The position numbers and the translations under genes were made by a program. Source: an uncultured Alphaproteobacteria bacterium (GTDB lineage: Bacteria > Pseudomonadota > Alphaproteobacteria > Micavibrionales > Micavibrionaceae). Taken from it: a DNA stretch of 64,000 bases. Under the pieces are notes generated by a model that ran no database searches, was not told the origin of the DNA, and was given only the letters and a program-made list of their open reading frames with translations. Position 1 is the first letter of the stretch; each line of letters begins with the position of its first letter. This document shows positions 18,627 to 27,658 of this stretch, piece after piece. Location of the stretch: assembly GCA_946481075.1 (NCBI GenBank), contig CAMLMC010000001.1:1116001-1180000 (forward strand), given 5' to 3'.

Positions 18627-20009
18627 CTATTTTGCGGGATCACCTTCGTCTTCGCTGAAAATCCGCCCCGATACTGCGCGGTAATGCGGCCCCGGATCAT
18701 AGGCGATATCGGCCATGCCCATATGTTCGGGCAAAAGCAGGCCCAGCGCCGCCGCCAGTTGATATTCGGCAACAACCATGTCCCGCTGCGCCCGCGCCAG
18801 CGCGGTTTGCGCTTCGACCAGATCGCGTTCGGCATCCAGCGTTTCAACAGTCGTACGCTCCCCAAGCCTTGCCTCCTCACGCACACCTTGGCGCGATAGG
18901 TCGGCCGCGGCAACGGCCGTCTGACGCGACGTTATTTCGGATCGCAACGCCTGTAACCGCCCCCAGCTATCAATCAAATCGCCTTTCACCTGACGCTCCG
19001 CCTCGATGACAAGGGCCATTCTCTGGCTCGCACGGTTTTTTGCCTCGCGAATGCGCGACATGGTCGCTCCGCCTTCATACAAATTCACGCTCATACGAAG
19101 ACCTATTGTGCCTGTATCGGTTTCATCGAGCGTTCCGGGTTGCGGATCATATTCCCTCAGGTAAGACGCAAACGCGCTGACCTGCGGATAACGATCGCTC
19201 CGCGCAACGCCGATATCGCTTTGCGCCGCCATATGATCAAACTTGGCGGCAAAGAGTCCGGGATTGTTCGCGCGCGCGGTTTCAAGAAGCGCGGCATCCG
19301 ATAGGGGAAATTTGAAATCCGGCGCAGGCAGCGTCAGAATGGCCGGCGGCGCAAATCCGATAATTTGTTCGAACACGGCCTCGCTTGTCCGCAAATCCCC
19401 CTCGGCTCCCGCTTTTTGCGCAAGCGCGGCGGAAACGCGGGCCTCCGCCCGTTTGACATCGGTCATGGTGACATCGCCTGCCTCGAACCGCGCCCTGAGC
19501 GATCGCTCCTCCTCGGCCAGCGCATTATAACTCGCTTGCTGAAAACCTGTGAGCATGCGGTCTCGAATAACATTCATATAGGCCTCGACCGCCTGCAAAA
19601 ATACCTCTTGCTCTGCCTGCAACATCCGTCTGTATTCTGCCTTGATCCGGCTATTGGCCGATTGGGTTTGGTAATGTGTGCGCCCGCCGCGGAAAATCGG
19701 CTGTTCCGCGCTGAGTGATACGCTCTTGGTGGTGGCGCCATCACCTGTCGTTGCAGGATCGCTTTCAATCCAGCCCTTGCTTATTTCGGCCTGCGCATCG
19801 ACGCGCGGATGCCATCCGGCAATCGCCTGCGGATAAAGCTCATGCGTTGCCTTCAATCCATAGCGTGATGATTCAATCAACGGGCTATCGTCATAAACGT
19901 GCCGGAGAACCTTTTCGATCGTCATGTGTTTCGGTTGTTCCTGCGCCATGGCAGGGGCGGCAATCCCCACCGCCATGAATAATAACAAGCATGCCACTTC
20001 GCGCTTCAT
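18627..20009 (-). CDS. TolC-family outer membrane channel
   Basis: The 460-residue protein has a cleavable signal (MKREVACLLLFMAVGIAAPAMA) and the tandem helical outer-membrane-efflux repeats of TolC. The features are LRHVYDDSPLIESSRYGLKA at the start, the long Ala/Glu/Arg helices at 175-210 and 360-430, and beta-strand parts with NLYEGGATMSRIREAKNRAS. TolC proteins form the outer-membrane exit duct for both RND pumps and type I secretion. This one is divergent from, and 226 bases away from, the type I secretion operon, and in line with the RND genes, so it could serve either. The T1SS role is the more likely because that operon lacks its own channel. Confidence 0.92.
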   Translation of the reverse strand: MKREVACLLLFMAVGIAAPAMAQEQPKHMTIEKVLRHVYDDSPLIESSRYGLKATHELYPQAIAGWHPRVDAQAEISKGWIESDPATTGDGATTKSVSLSAEQPIFRGGRTHYQTQSANSRIKAEYRRMLQAEQEVFLQAVEAYMNVIRDRMLTGFQQASYNALAEEERSLRARFEAGDVTMTDVKRAEARVSAALAQKAGAEGDLRTSEAVFEQIIGFAPPAILTLPAPDFKFPLSDAALLETARANNPGLFAAKFDHMAAQSDIGVARSDRYPQVSAFASYLREYDPQPGTLDETDTGTIGLRMSVNLYEGGATMSRIREAKNRASQRMALVIEAERQVKGDLIDSWGRLQALRSEITSRQTAVAAADLSRQGVREEARLGERTTVETLDAERDLVEAQTALARAQRDMVVAEYQLAAALGLLLPEHMGMADIAYDPGPHYRAVSGRIFSEDEGDPAK

Positions 20010-20235
20010 CGTATGGCCTCACTCTCTCTTAGGCATAGATTATTTTTCGCATTTCGCCCGCGGGTATGCACTACCCATGGTTTTATATTGAAGGAACAGC
20101 GTACTACGAAATAGTCACGTTGTATCTTAGGAATACTGCGGTATGAAAGGCTTTGAGAGCGTTTTCTTTTAACCCATAGTTAAATCAATGGTTGTACTTT
20201 TTGATATGCAAGAACAACCAAAGGGGCCGAATGAA

Positions 20236-22443
20236 ATGAGTAACAACATCCAGGACATTATAAACACGACATCCGCCGACGCGTCGTCCGTCCAGCTTCA
20301 GGCTGAGGCATTCAACAACTTTCTCGCCATGCCGACCACGAAACTCGACGCGGATCAGTATCTCGTAAGCGACCTTGATGGCGTGACCGAAGGTTTGTTC
20401 GGCTCTGGCAACATGAATTTCCTGATGATGCAGGCAGGCCAGACAGATGATGCCATCAGGGCAGGAAACCCGTTTGACATGATCGGCGGCAATGACGGGA
20501 TTCAATCGGTTTCCCCCGTTCTTTCGGCAAACCCATTTGCGTATGCATCACAAGGCCAGGAGAGTGACGCACTTGGCCTGCGCTCAATGGGTGATCTTGC
20601 CGATACAGCAGGACAAATCGAAGGTTATCCCGGTAACGGCAACACATCGACCAATATGGGCAACCTTGGCGCATCGAATTTTGCCGTGAATTCGGATTCG
20701 CAAAATCCATTCAGTTCGGTGCACAGCTATGCAAGCGCGAGTGAAAGCACAACCACCAATACTTATACCGGCAATGACGGCGCCGATGGCGCCAGCGGCG
20801 TGAACGGCACAAACGGCACGAACGGGACAAATGGAAACGATGGTAATGACGGGCTGAGCGGACTGGACGGTCTTGACGGGCTCGATGGCATAACCGATGC
20901 GTTGTCGCTGGGACCGGTCGGTATTGATTTAAATCTCGGCCTCGACAATATCACCAATGTAACGCTCGATATCATTTCCGGCGGCCAGGTACTGAATGTG
21001 CTCGACGAAGTTGTAGACCTGTCACCGGTGCTTGCGCCGGTTGACAACCTCCTTGGCGACATCACGGCAGGACTCGGCCTGTCGGCCATTCTTAATCCCT
21101 TCCAGTATGATGACAGTCCGTCGGATCAGGATTTATCGGTTTTAACAGACCTCAGCGCGCTTGGCCTGCCGCTTCTGTCATCACTCGACAATCTGCACAT
21201 ACCGCTTGATCCGGTTGAAGGACTTCTGGGCGACCTTGATATCGAACTCGACCTCGGTTCCGAAATTCTGGCCGATCTCCTCGGCGGCAATAATGATGAT
21301 ACCGATGTGGGCCTCGACCTTGGCGGACTTGGTCTCGGCGCACTCCCGCTACCGGAACTGGGATCGGAAAATATCCTTCTCAACCCCGTTGAAGACCTGC
21401 TCGGCGACATCGACCTGAATATCGCCCCCGCACTCGACCTGTTCAACACATCGGCGATCGATAATGGCGCGGGCGATACAGATATAATCATACCTGTTGA
21501 TGTTGGCCTGCTCGGCGGGGATGTGCTCGGCGATGCTCTGGCAATTGATTTAACACCCATTGAACAGATTACAGGCGATATTGACCTCGACCTCACGCTC
21601 GCCGCCAACCTGCTTGGCAATACGGCGGATGGATTGATCGACAATTTCGATGGCGGAACCGGCAACGACACGCTCCTTGCCGATCTGGGCGATGGCGCGG
21701 CGGATATTCTCTCGCCGTTGCTCCCCGCCGGTGATAGCTCCGACACGGATATAGTGCTGGGCCTGAACCTTCTTGCCAACGAAGGCGCTATCATACTGGA
21801 CCCTGTAGAGGATCTGGCAGGCGACATCGATCTTGGCATCATGCCGTCTCTGGATCTGCTTGATGCATCGGCGACGGATAACGGAGCGGGAGATACCGAT
21901 CTTGTCGTTCCGTTCGACATCGCCCTGATCGACAGCCCCTTGCTATCCGATACGGTTGCCGTCGATCTCGACCCGCTGGAACAGATTACGGGCGATATTG
22001 ACCTGAATGTTCCTCTCACCACGGATCTGGTGGCCGACCCCGCATCGCTTGCCGATGATGTGTGGGATGTGTTCGAAGTCACACCCGATATTGCGGCCGC
22101 GAGCACCAGCCTTGTGGAATCCGTTACACAAAACCTCGAAAGCACGGTGGAAGATGCGCTTGGCATTCTGGACACCGTCGATTCTGGCGGCGGTCTTACG
22201 GGAATCGGCATCCTCAACGATACGCTCGATTCCGCAGAGACCGGAAGCTGGACCGAAAGCATCCTCCCCGAAGCGGGAGACCTGTTCGGCTCAGGTCTTG
22301 CGGCGGATATTGCCAATATTCTACCTGATCCTGTGTCTGCGGCGTCACCTGTGGAAACCATCATGCCTGCACCTGTTGTGAACGATGCCTTTGAAGGGCT
22401 GGGTCTCGGCGGCGGCAGAAACTTCGGAGGTCTATTCGGATGA
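20236..22443 (+). CDS. Large acidic repeat protein, candidate type I secreted adhesin
   Basis: The start chosen is ATG 20236 (MSNNIQDIINTTSADASSVQ), preceded by AAAGGGG; the upstream in-frame ATGs lack a site. The 735-residue protein has no N-terminal signal and no Cys, and is very rich in Asp, Gly and Leu. It contains 14 collagen-like G-x-x triplets (residues 179-220) and then at least five copies of a motif close to (L)DPVEDLxGDIDL, with its first residue at 325, 383, 440, 522 and 579. One exact RTX nonapeptide, GGTGNDTLL, lies at 473-481. Leaderless, acidic and encoded at the head of a T1SS operon, it is most likely the exported substrate. The export signal would be in the C-terminal part. 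No known family is recognised for the repeats. Confidence 0.72.
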   Translation: MSNNIQDIINTTSADASSVQLQAEAFNNFLAMPTTKLDADQYLVSDLDGVTEGLFGSGNMNFLMMQAGQTDDAIRAGNPFDMIGGNDGIQSVSPVLSANPFAYASQGQESDALGLRSMGDLADTAGQIEGYPGNGNTSTNMGNLGASNFAVNSDSQNPFSSVHSYASASESTTTNTYTGNDGADGASGVNGTNGTNGTNGNDGNDGLSGLDGLDGLDGITDALSLGPVGIDLNLGLDNITNVTLDIISGGQVLNVLDEVVDLSPVLAPVDNLLGDITAGLGLSAILNPFQYDDSPSDQDLSVLTDLSALGLPLLSSLDNLHIPLDPVEGLLGDLDIELDLGSEILADLLGGNNDDTDVGLDLGGLGLGALPLPELGSENILLNPVEDLLGDIDLNIAPALDLFNTSAIDNGAGDTDIIIPVDVGLLGGDVLGDALAIDLTPIEQITGDIDLDLTLAANLLGNTADGLIDNFDGGTGNDTLLADLGDGAADILSPLLPAGDSSDTDIVLGLNLLANEGAIILDPVEDLAGDIDLGIMPSLDLLDASATDNGAGDTDLVVPFDIALIDSPLLSDTVAVDLDPLEQITGDIDLNVPLTTDLVADPASLADDVWDVFEVTPDIAAASTSLVESVTQNLESTVEDALGILDTVDSGGGLTGIGILNDTLDSAETGSWTESILPEAGDLFGSGLAADIANILPDPVSAASPVETIMPAPVVNDAFEGLGLGGGRNFGGLFG
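20770..20895 (+). repeat. Collagen-like G-x-x triplet tract
   Basis: Fourteen nine-base repeats encode GND GAD GAS GVN GTN GTN GTN GND GND GLS GLD GLD GLD GIT inside the putative secreted protein. Such tracts form flexible or triple-helical stalks in bacterial surface proteins. Near-identical DNA units (for example the GTN codons) make it prone to length change by slippage. Confidence 0.8.
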
Positions 22444-24146
22444 CATTTTTATCACGGGGGCAGGATGATCCTCTCTATCCAGAGGGGTTCAGGCTCAGCG
22501 TCGGCGATCTTCTACTCTCCAGCCTGACCATCAATATCCTCTCCCTCGCCCTTCCCGCCATGACGCTCCAGATATATGACAGGATCCTACCCAACCCGGG
22601 CTCGGGCACCCTGCCCGTCCTTATCGCCGGAGTGTGCATTGCCATCGCCCTTGAAACCGCGCTCCGTCTTTCGCGTGGCTACGTCATGGGCTGGGCCGGT
22701 GCGTCGTTCGAACACAGGCTCAATTGCCGCGCGATAAACCACATTCTCGCTTCCGATTTATCGACGCAAGGGTTTGCCAGCATCGGTGAAAACCTCAATC
22801 GTCTTTCGGCCATCGGACGTTTGAAGGATTTTTACAATGGCTATTCCCTGATCACGGCGTTCGAATTGATGTTCGTTCCCGTCTTCTTGGGGTTGATCGT
22901 CTATATCGCAGGGCCCCTTGCCGTCATGCCGACGGCCGTTCTGATGGCGTTCACTATCATTACATTGGCACAGGGGAACAATATCCGGCGTGAACTGGCC
23001 GAACGCGACCGCGACGATGACGAACGCTATAATTTCCTGATCGAAACGCTGGAAGGCATCCATACAGTTAAATCCTTTGCTCTGGAAAATGTCTTTGCAC
23101 GCAAATATGAAGGACTGGAAAGGGAATCCAGTCTTGCGAACTTCCGTGTCACGGAAACATCCGCGATGGCCTTCAACACAGGCTCCCTATTCTCCAACCT
23201 GATGGTCGCATCGGTGATTGCGTCCGGTTCATATCTGGTTTTAAATGGCACCATAACGGTGGGCGGCCTGATCGCTACGATCCTGCTTTCGGGACGTATC
23301 ATGCAACCGGTGCAACGGGCGCTGGCTCTTTGGACGAAATATCAGGACTATGTGCTTTCCCGCGACAAAGTGGAAAGTATTCTTGGTTTGCCGCTTCACC
23401 CTGCCGGTGTGGAAAACGAAGACGGTCTGCGCGAAGGAACCATATCCTTGCGGAATGTCTCCTTTCAAAAAGGCGCCGATGAAGCCTTCCTGCTAAAAGA
23501 CCTGTCACTTGATATCGACCGCGGAGAATGCGTGTCTCTGACCGCCGATCACTCCCCCGCCCTTGCCGCGCTATTGGATATCATGACCGGTTTGTATGCG
23601 CCGACGAATGGTGAGGTTATATTGGACGGGCGGAACATTCTTCAATACCGTCATGCGGACCTAACGGGTCATATCGCCCATGTCCAAAGCGAAGGAACCA
23701 TTTTCCGCGGCACAATCCGTGACAATCTTACCTGTTTTGGCCAGATCGAGGCGCAGAAAGTACAGGAGATATCGGCCCTTCTCAACCTCGACAAAGAGAT
23801 TGCCGGGCTTCCCGCCGGATATGATACGCCGCTCGCCGGTAATGGCACGGATACAATACCGCCAGGTCTGAAACAACGCATCTGCATGGCCCGCGCCCTT
23901 GCCCCCAAACCACGCCTGATCATCTTCGACAATGCTGACCGTTCGCTGGACCGCGATGGCTACAATCAGGTTTACAGCCTGCTCACACGGCTGAAAGGCA
24001 AGGCCACGCTTGTCATCTGTTCCAATGATTACAACCTTGCGTCACAGGCCGACCGCCGCCTTGTTCTTGAAAACGGACGGATAACAGAATTGCCGCCGCT
24101 TCAAACCCATCAGACCACCACGACCTTGCGGGAGATGCAGTCATGA
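22440..24146 (+). CDS. Type I secretion ABC exporter subunit with degenerate ATPase domain
   Basis: The 568-residue protein has a transmembrane domain (about 20-310, opening SVGDLLLSSLTINILSLALP as in PrtD/HlyB-type exporters) and a C-terminal ABC domain. The ABC domain has lost its key motifs: at the Walker A place stands TADHSPALAALLD (368 onward, no GKS/T), the signature reads IPPGLKQR, and the residue after the Walker B Asp497 is Asn instead of Glu. It should not bind or cleave ATP at its own Walker site. It has no C39 domain. The start overlaps the substrate gene stop and the stop overlaps the next exporter subunit, so it probably forms a heterodimer with that subunit. Confidence 0.88.
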   Translation: MTFLSRGQDDPLYPEGFRLSVGDLLLSSLTINILSLALPAMTLQIYDRILPNPGSGTLPVLIAGVCIAIALETALRLSRGYVMGWAGASFEHRLNCRAINHILASDLSTQGFASIGENLNRLSAIGRLKDFYNGYSLITAFELMFVPVFLGLIVYIAGPLAVMPTAVLMAFTIITLAQGNNIRRELAERDRDDDERYNFLIETLEGIHTVKSFALENVFARKYEGLERESSLANFRVTETSAMAFNTGSLFSNLMVASVIASGSYLVLNGTITVGGLIATILLSGRIMQPVQRALALWTKYQDYVLSRDKVESILGLPLHPAGVENEDGLREGTISLRNVSFQKGADEAFLLKDLSLDIDRGECVSLTADHSPALAALLDIMTGLYAPTNGEVILDGRNILQYRHADLTGHIAHVQSEGTIFRGTIRDNLTCFGQIEAQKVQEISALLNLDKEIAGLPAGYDTPLAGNGTDTIPPGLKQRICMARALAPKPRLIIFDNADRSLDRDGYNQVYSLLTRLKGKATLVICSNDYNLASQADRRLVLENGRITELPPLQTHQTTTTLREMQS

Positions 24147-26338
24147 CCCGTTTTTTCAATCCACAGGCACAGGCCGGGGAAACCGCAGATCCTATCGACC
24201 GTATGGTGCAGATGATGCGTGCGTCGGGTGTACCACAATATGCGCAGCCGCAAGATTGGGAGGTCTGTCTTTGCGCGCTTGTCCTCTCGCTCGATCCGAA
24301 ATGCCGCACCTATCAATTGATGGAGGCCCTTCCCCGCCAGATCGAACCATATGGTACGACGGATGTAATGAATACGCTGGCGCATCTTGGTTATTTTTCG
24401 CGGCAGATTCAAAGCGACATGCAATCGCTTGATGATCGGCTTTATCCTTGCCTCTATATAAAACCCGATGGAAAACCCGTTATTCTGATCGAACGAACCG
24501 GCAATCAAACCAAACTGTTTCAGGATGGATCGATTCTATTCTTGCGAAACGATCAACTCTCGGCCGAACCCGGGACTGTGTTTATTTTCGAACATTATGA
24601 TGAAACCCGGACGGCAATGTCGAAATTCGTGCGTGAAGGCACGAACTACACATGGTTCCGCGCCCTGTTCGGACGGTTTCGCGGAACTTTGATCCAGATC
24701 CTTAGTGCAGGTTTCATCCTGAACCTTATTTCGCTCATTACACCGCTTTTCGTCATGCTGGTCTATAACCGCGTGATTGCGACGGGCACGCTCGATATCC
24801 TGCCCATGATTATGGTTGGGATGGTTATGGCCATAGGATTCGAATTTATCTTGCGCGCAATCCGCTCGCACGGGCTCTCATGGATATCGGCGCGAATGGA
24901 CAATATCGTGGGAAACCAGATATTCGCACATCTTGTCGGCTTGCCTCCGGAACTGATAGAACGCGCCTCGGTGTCCTCTCAAATCGCGCGCGTGCGCACT
25001 TTTGAATCCATTCGCGATTTTTTTGGCGGAAGCGTTTTCCTATCGGTCATTGAAATGCCGTTTGTTGTGCTCGCGATCATTGCTATATACGCAATTGCGG
25101 GCCCCCTCGTCCTTGTTCCGTTATCGATGTGTCTCCTTTATGCCATGCTGTTCTATGGCATATATAAACGTGTACGGACAACCATCCGGATCGCGGCAAA
25201 GGCCGGATCGGCAAAGCAGCAATTCACCATCGAATCCTTTGAAAAGATTCGCGCCATCCGCTCCTTTGGCTTGACCACGCTTTGGGAAAACAAATTCCGC
25301 GATCTATCGGGCAAGGAAACCATGGCGCAGTTCCGGCTGTCATGGCTCGGCATGGTGGGAGAAACGCTGGCGCACGCCATCACCATTCTGGCCGCCGTCG
25401 CCACCATCGGTTTTGGCGCGCACATGATCTGGACCGGCACGCTTGGCACGGGCGCGCTTGTTGCCACCATGATCCTCGTCTGGCGCATTCTTACGCCGTT
25501 CTATAGCCTTTGCACAGTCATCCCGCGTCTGGAACAACTTCGCAATAGTATTGTTCAGGTGAACAATCTAATGGACATCGAAACCGAAGGACAAATGGCG
25601 CGGTTCAATTCACGCCTGGCGCGTATTAAGGGTGAAGTGCGTTTCAACAATGTATCCATGCGCTATAACAATGATGGTGACACTATTTTCTCCGGCCTTT
25701 CCTTTACGGTACGCCAAGGGGACCTTGTTGCGGTGACGGGCGAAAACGGCTCGGGAAAATCCACGGTTTTAAAACTCGTTAAAGGACTTTACAAACCGCG
25801 GTCCGGTTCCGTCATGATAGACGGGTTCGATATTCGTCAGCTCGATGCACCGGATTTGCGTCGCCAGATCGCCTATATTCCTCAACAAGCAGACTTCTTC
25901 GAAGGCACAATTATTGACAATATGCGCCTTGCCAATCCGCTGGCCACGACAGATGAGATCGAGGCAGCACTGGATCTTGCCACGGCGCGGGAAGATATTC
26001 TGCAATTACCGGACCGGTATAATACAACCTTGAACCGTTACAACGCAGACCGGCTGCCGGGCAATCTTGCCCTGAAAATATCTTTGGCGCGCCTGTATCT
26101 GCACAACGCGCCTATTCTTCTGATCGACGAAATACCGAACGCCATACTTTCGGGCCGCAGCGGTAAAAACCTTCAGGCCTATCTCGCCCGTAACAAGGGG
26201 ATCAAAACCTGCCTCATTGTGACATACCGCGAGGATATCATGAAGACCGCTGACAATATCCTGCTGATGCGCGGCGGACATCCCCCGCTTTTTGGCGAAT
26301 CCCGCAAAATTATCACATCGATGATGGAGGCCGCATGA
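24143..26338 (+). CDS. Type I secretion ABC exporter subunit, ATPase-competent, with C39-like N-domain
   Basis: The 731-residue protein starts with a domain of about 150 residues resembling the catalytically dead C39-like domain of HlyB-type exporters (no peptidase Cys near its start). Six TM segments (about 180-440) and an ABC domain follow. Walker A GENGSGKST (533-541) and Walker B ILLIDE with Asp662-Glu663 are intact, but the signature reads LPGNLALKI in place of LSGGQ. It can bind ATP; its catalytic site would be completed by the partner's IPPGLKQR. The 4-base overlaps at both ends indicate tight translational coupling with the exporter partner and the HlyD gene. Confidence 0.9.
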   Translation: MTRFFNPQAQAGETADPIDRMVQMMRASGVPQYAQPQDWEVCLCALVLSLDPKCRTYQLMEALPRQIEPYGTTDVMNTLAHLGYFSRQIQSDMQSLDDRLYPCLYIKPDGKPVILIERTGNQTKLFQDGSILFLRNDQLSAEPGTVFIFEHYDETRTAMSKFVREGTNYTWFRALFGRFRGTLIQILSAGFILNLISLITPLFVMLVYNRVIATGTLDILPMIMVGMVMAIGFEFILRAIRSHGLSWISARMDNIVGNQIFAHLVGLPPELIERASVSSQIARVRTFESIRDFFGGSVFLSVIEMPFVVLAIIAIYAIAGPLVLVPLSMCLLYAMLFYGIYKRVRTTIRIAAKAGSAKQQFTIESFEKIRAIRSFGLTTLWENKFRDLSGKETMAQFRLSWLGMVGETLAHAITILAAVATIGFGAHMIWTGTLGTGALVATMILVWRILTPFYSLCTVIPRLEQLRNSIVQVNNLMDIETEGQMARFNSRLARIKGEVRFNNVSMRYNNDGDTIFSGLSFTVRQGDLVAVTGENGSGKSTVLKLVKGLYKPRSGSVMIDGFDIRQLDAPDLRRQIAYIPQQADFFEGTIIDNMRLANPLATTDEIEAALDLATAREDILQLPDRYNTTLNRYNADRLPGNLALKISLARLYLHNAPILLIDEIPNAILSGRSGKNLQAYLARNKGIKTCLIVTYREDIMKTADNILLMRGGHPPLFGESRKIITSMMEAA

Positions 26339-27651
26339 TCAACACGCTCGGAAATCACAAACAATATCTATCGCAAGCCATTCAACTGGAAGAAGCCGTC
26401 AATCCCGCCATTGTCAAAACCACCATGCTGACGATATCGGTTGCCATTATTGCCTTCACTGTGTGGTCCGGATTCACGAATATCAATGAAGTGGCGCGTA
26501 CGCCGGGAGAGGTTATCCCCTCCGGCTATCACCAGCTGGTCCAGCATCTGGAAGGTGGCATTATCCGGGAAATCCATGTAACGGAAGGCCAGATTGTCAA
26601 AAAAGGGGATCTCCTGATTGTCCTTGATGGGGAAGGCGCAACGCAGGATTTGCAACGGGCCAAAGGCAGGCAAACGTCTCTGGAACTACAGGAAGAACGC
26701 CTGCGCGCTTTCATCGAAGGCCGTCCGGCCAATTTCTCGAAACATGAATACGACCATGCCTCTTTGGTCAAGGACCAGATTTTATTTTCTCGCGACATGG
26801 TCGCCGCCCACCGTCAGGAAGAGAATGTTATCCGCGACCAGATCCAGCAAAAGACTCGGGCGATGGAAAGCTATCGCTCGGAACTTGCGACCGTGCAATC
26901 CAATTATGATATTACAGCCCGCTTGTTTGAACGCCGGCGTGAACTGCACGAAAAGGGCTTTTTGTCGGATACCCGGTTCCTTGAATACCAGCAAAACCTG
27001 AACCTGATACGCGGCGAAATTGCACAGATCAAAACACGGATTGCTGTGGCCGGCGCAGAAAAAGCCGAATTTGAAAATAGACTGAAATCACTTGGCGCCT
27101 CATACAACAATAACGTGAACGAACGGCTTGACGCTGTGCTCGCTGAGAAAATCCAGAATGAGGAGTTGATCAGCAAACTACAGGACCGCGTCTCCCGTCT
27201 TGAGATTCGGGCGCCCGCCGATGGTATCGTCAAAGGGTTCAACATGACCACAATAGGCGGAATCATCCGCCCGGGCGACACGTTGCTGGAGATTGTTCCT
27301 GCGGACACAAATCTGATTGTGCAGGTTAAGATACCGCCGCAGCATATAGCCCATTTGAAGATCGGACAGCCGGTGAAGGTGAAGCTCAGCACCTATGATT
27401 TTTCCCGTTACGGGCTGATTGAAGGGACACTGGATTACGTTTCCGCCTCGACATTTTCTGGGGAAAACGGTGAGCGATATTACCAGGGCAGGATCAAACT
27501 TTCCCACCAATATGTTGGTAATAACCCTCATTACGGCATTTCACCGGGTATGACGGTCATGGCCGAAATCGTTACGGGCGAAAAAACCATCCTGCAATAT
27601 CTGTTGAAACCCATTCACAACTCCCTGAAGACCGCGTTCAGTGAAAGGTAG
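26335..27651 (+). CDS. HlyD-family type I secretion periplasmic adaptor
   Basis: The 438-residue protein has one N-terminal membrane anchor (about 28-48, TMLTISVAIIAFTVWSG), the first lipoyl part VQHLEGGIIREIHVTEGQIV, a long coiled-coil hairpin (about 100-285), the second lipoyl part LEIRAPADGIVKGFNM, and the barrel ending GISPGMTVMAEIVTGEKT. This matches HlyD/PrtE adaptors, which join the ABC exporter to TolC. At 438 residues it is close to the usual T1SS adaptor length. It overlaps the exporter gene upstream; the response regulator gene starts 7 bases downstream. Confidence 0.93.
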   Translation: MINTLGNHKQYLSQAIQLEEAVNPAIVKTTMLTISVAIIAFTVWSGFTNINEVARTPGEVIPSGYHQLVQHLEGGIIREIHVTEGQIVKKGDLLIVLDGEGATQDLQRAKGRQTSLELQEERLRAFIEGRPANFSKHEYDHASLVKDQILFSRDMVAAHRQEENVIRDQIQQKTRAMESYRSELATVQSNYDITARLFERRRELHEKGFLSDTRFLEYQQNLNLIRGEIAQIKTRIAVAGAEKAEFENRLKSLGASYNNNVNERLDAVLAEKIQNEELISKLQDRVSRLEIRAPADGIVKGFNMTTIGGIIRPGDTLLEIVPADTNLIVQVKIPPQHIAHLKIGQPVKVKLSTYDFSRYGLIEGTLDYVSASTFSGENGERYYQGRIKLSHQYVGNNPHYGISPGMTVMAEIVTGEKTILQYLLKPIHNSLKTAFSER

Positions 27652-27658
27652 ACCACCC

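Noticed and set aside
20093..20120. GGAAC before the secretion operon as another EcfG-type promoter
   Set aside because: The nearest GTT is 21 bases after GGAAC, outside the 16-17 base spacing.
20770..20895. Short tandem repeats as a possible CRISPR array
   Set aside because: The repeats are 9 bases, in frame, and encode G-x-x triplets; no spacers are present.
21652..21678. Calling the 735-residue protein an RTX toxin
   Set aside because: Only one exact GGxGxDxLx nonapeptide is present; RTX domains need arrays of them.
21126..22364. A 412-codon minus-strand frame over the repeat-protein gene
   Set aside because: Ser/Arg/Pro-rich low-complexity translation of the Asp/Gly/Leu-rich coding strand, without RBS; a composition artefact.
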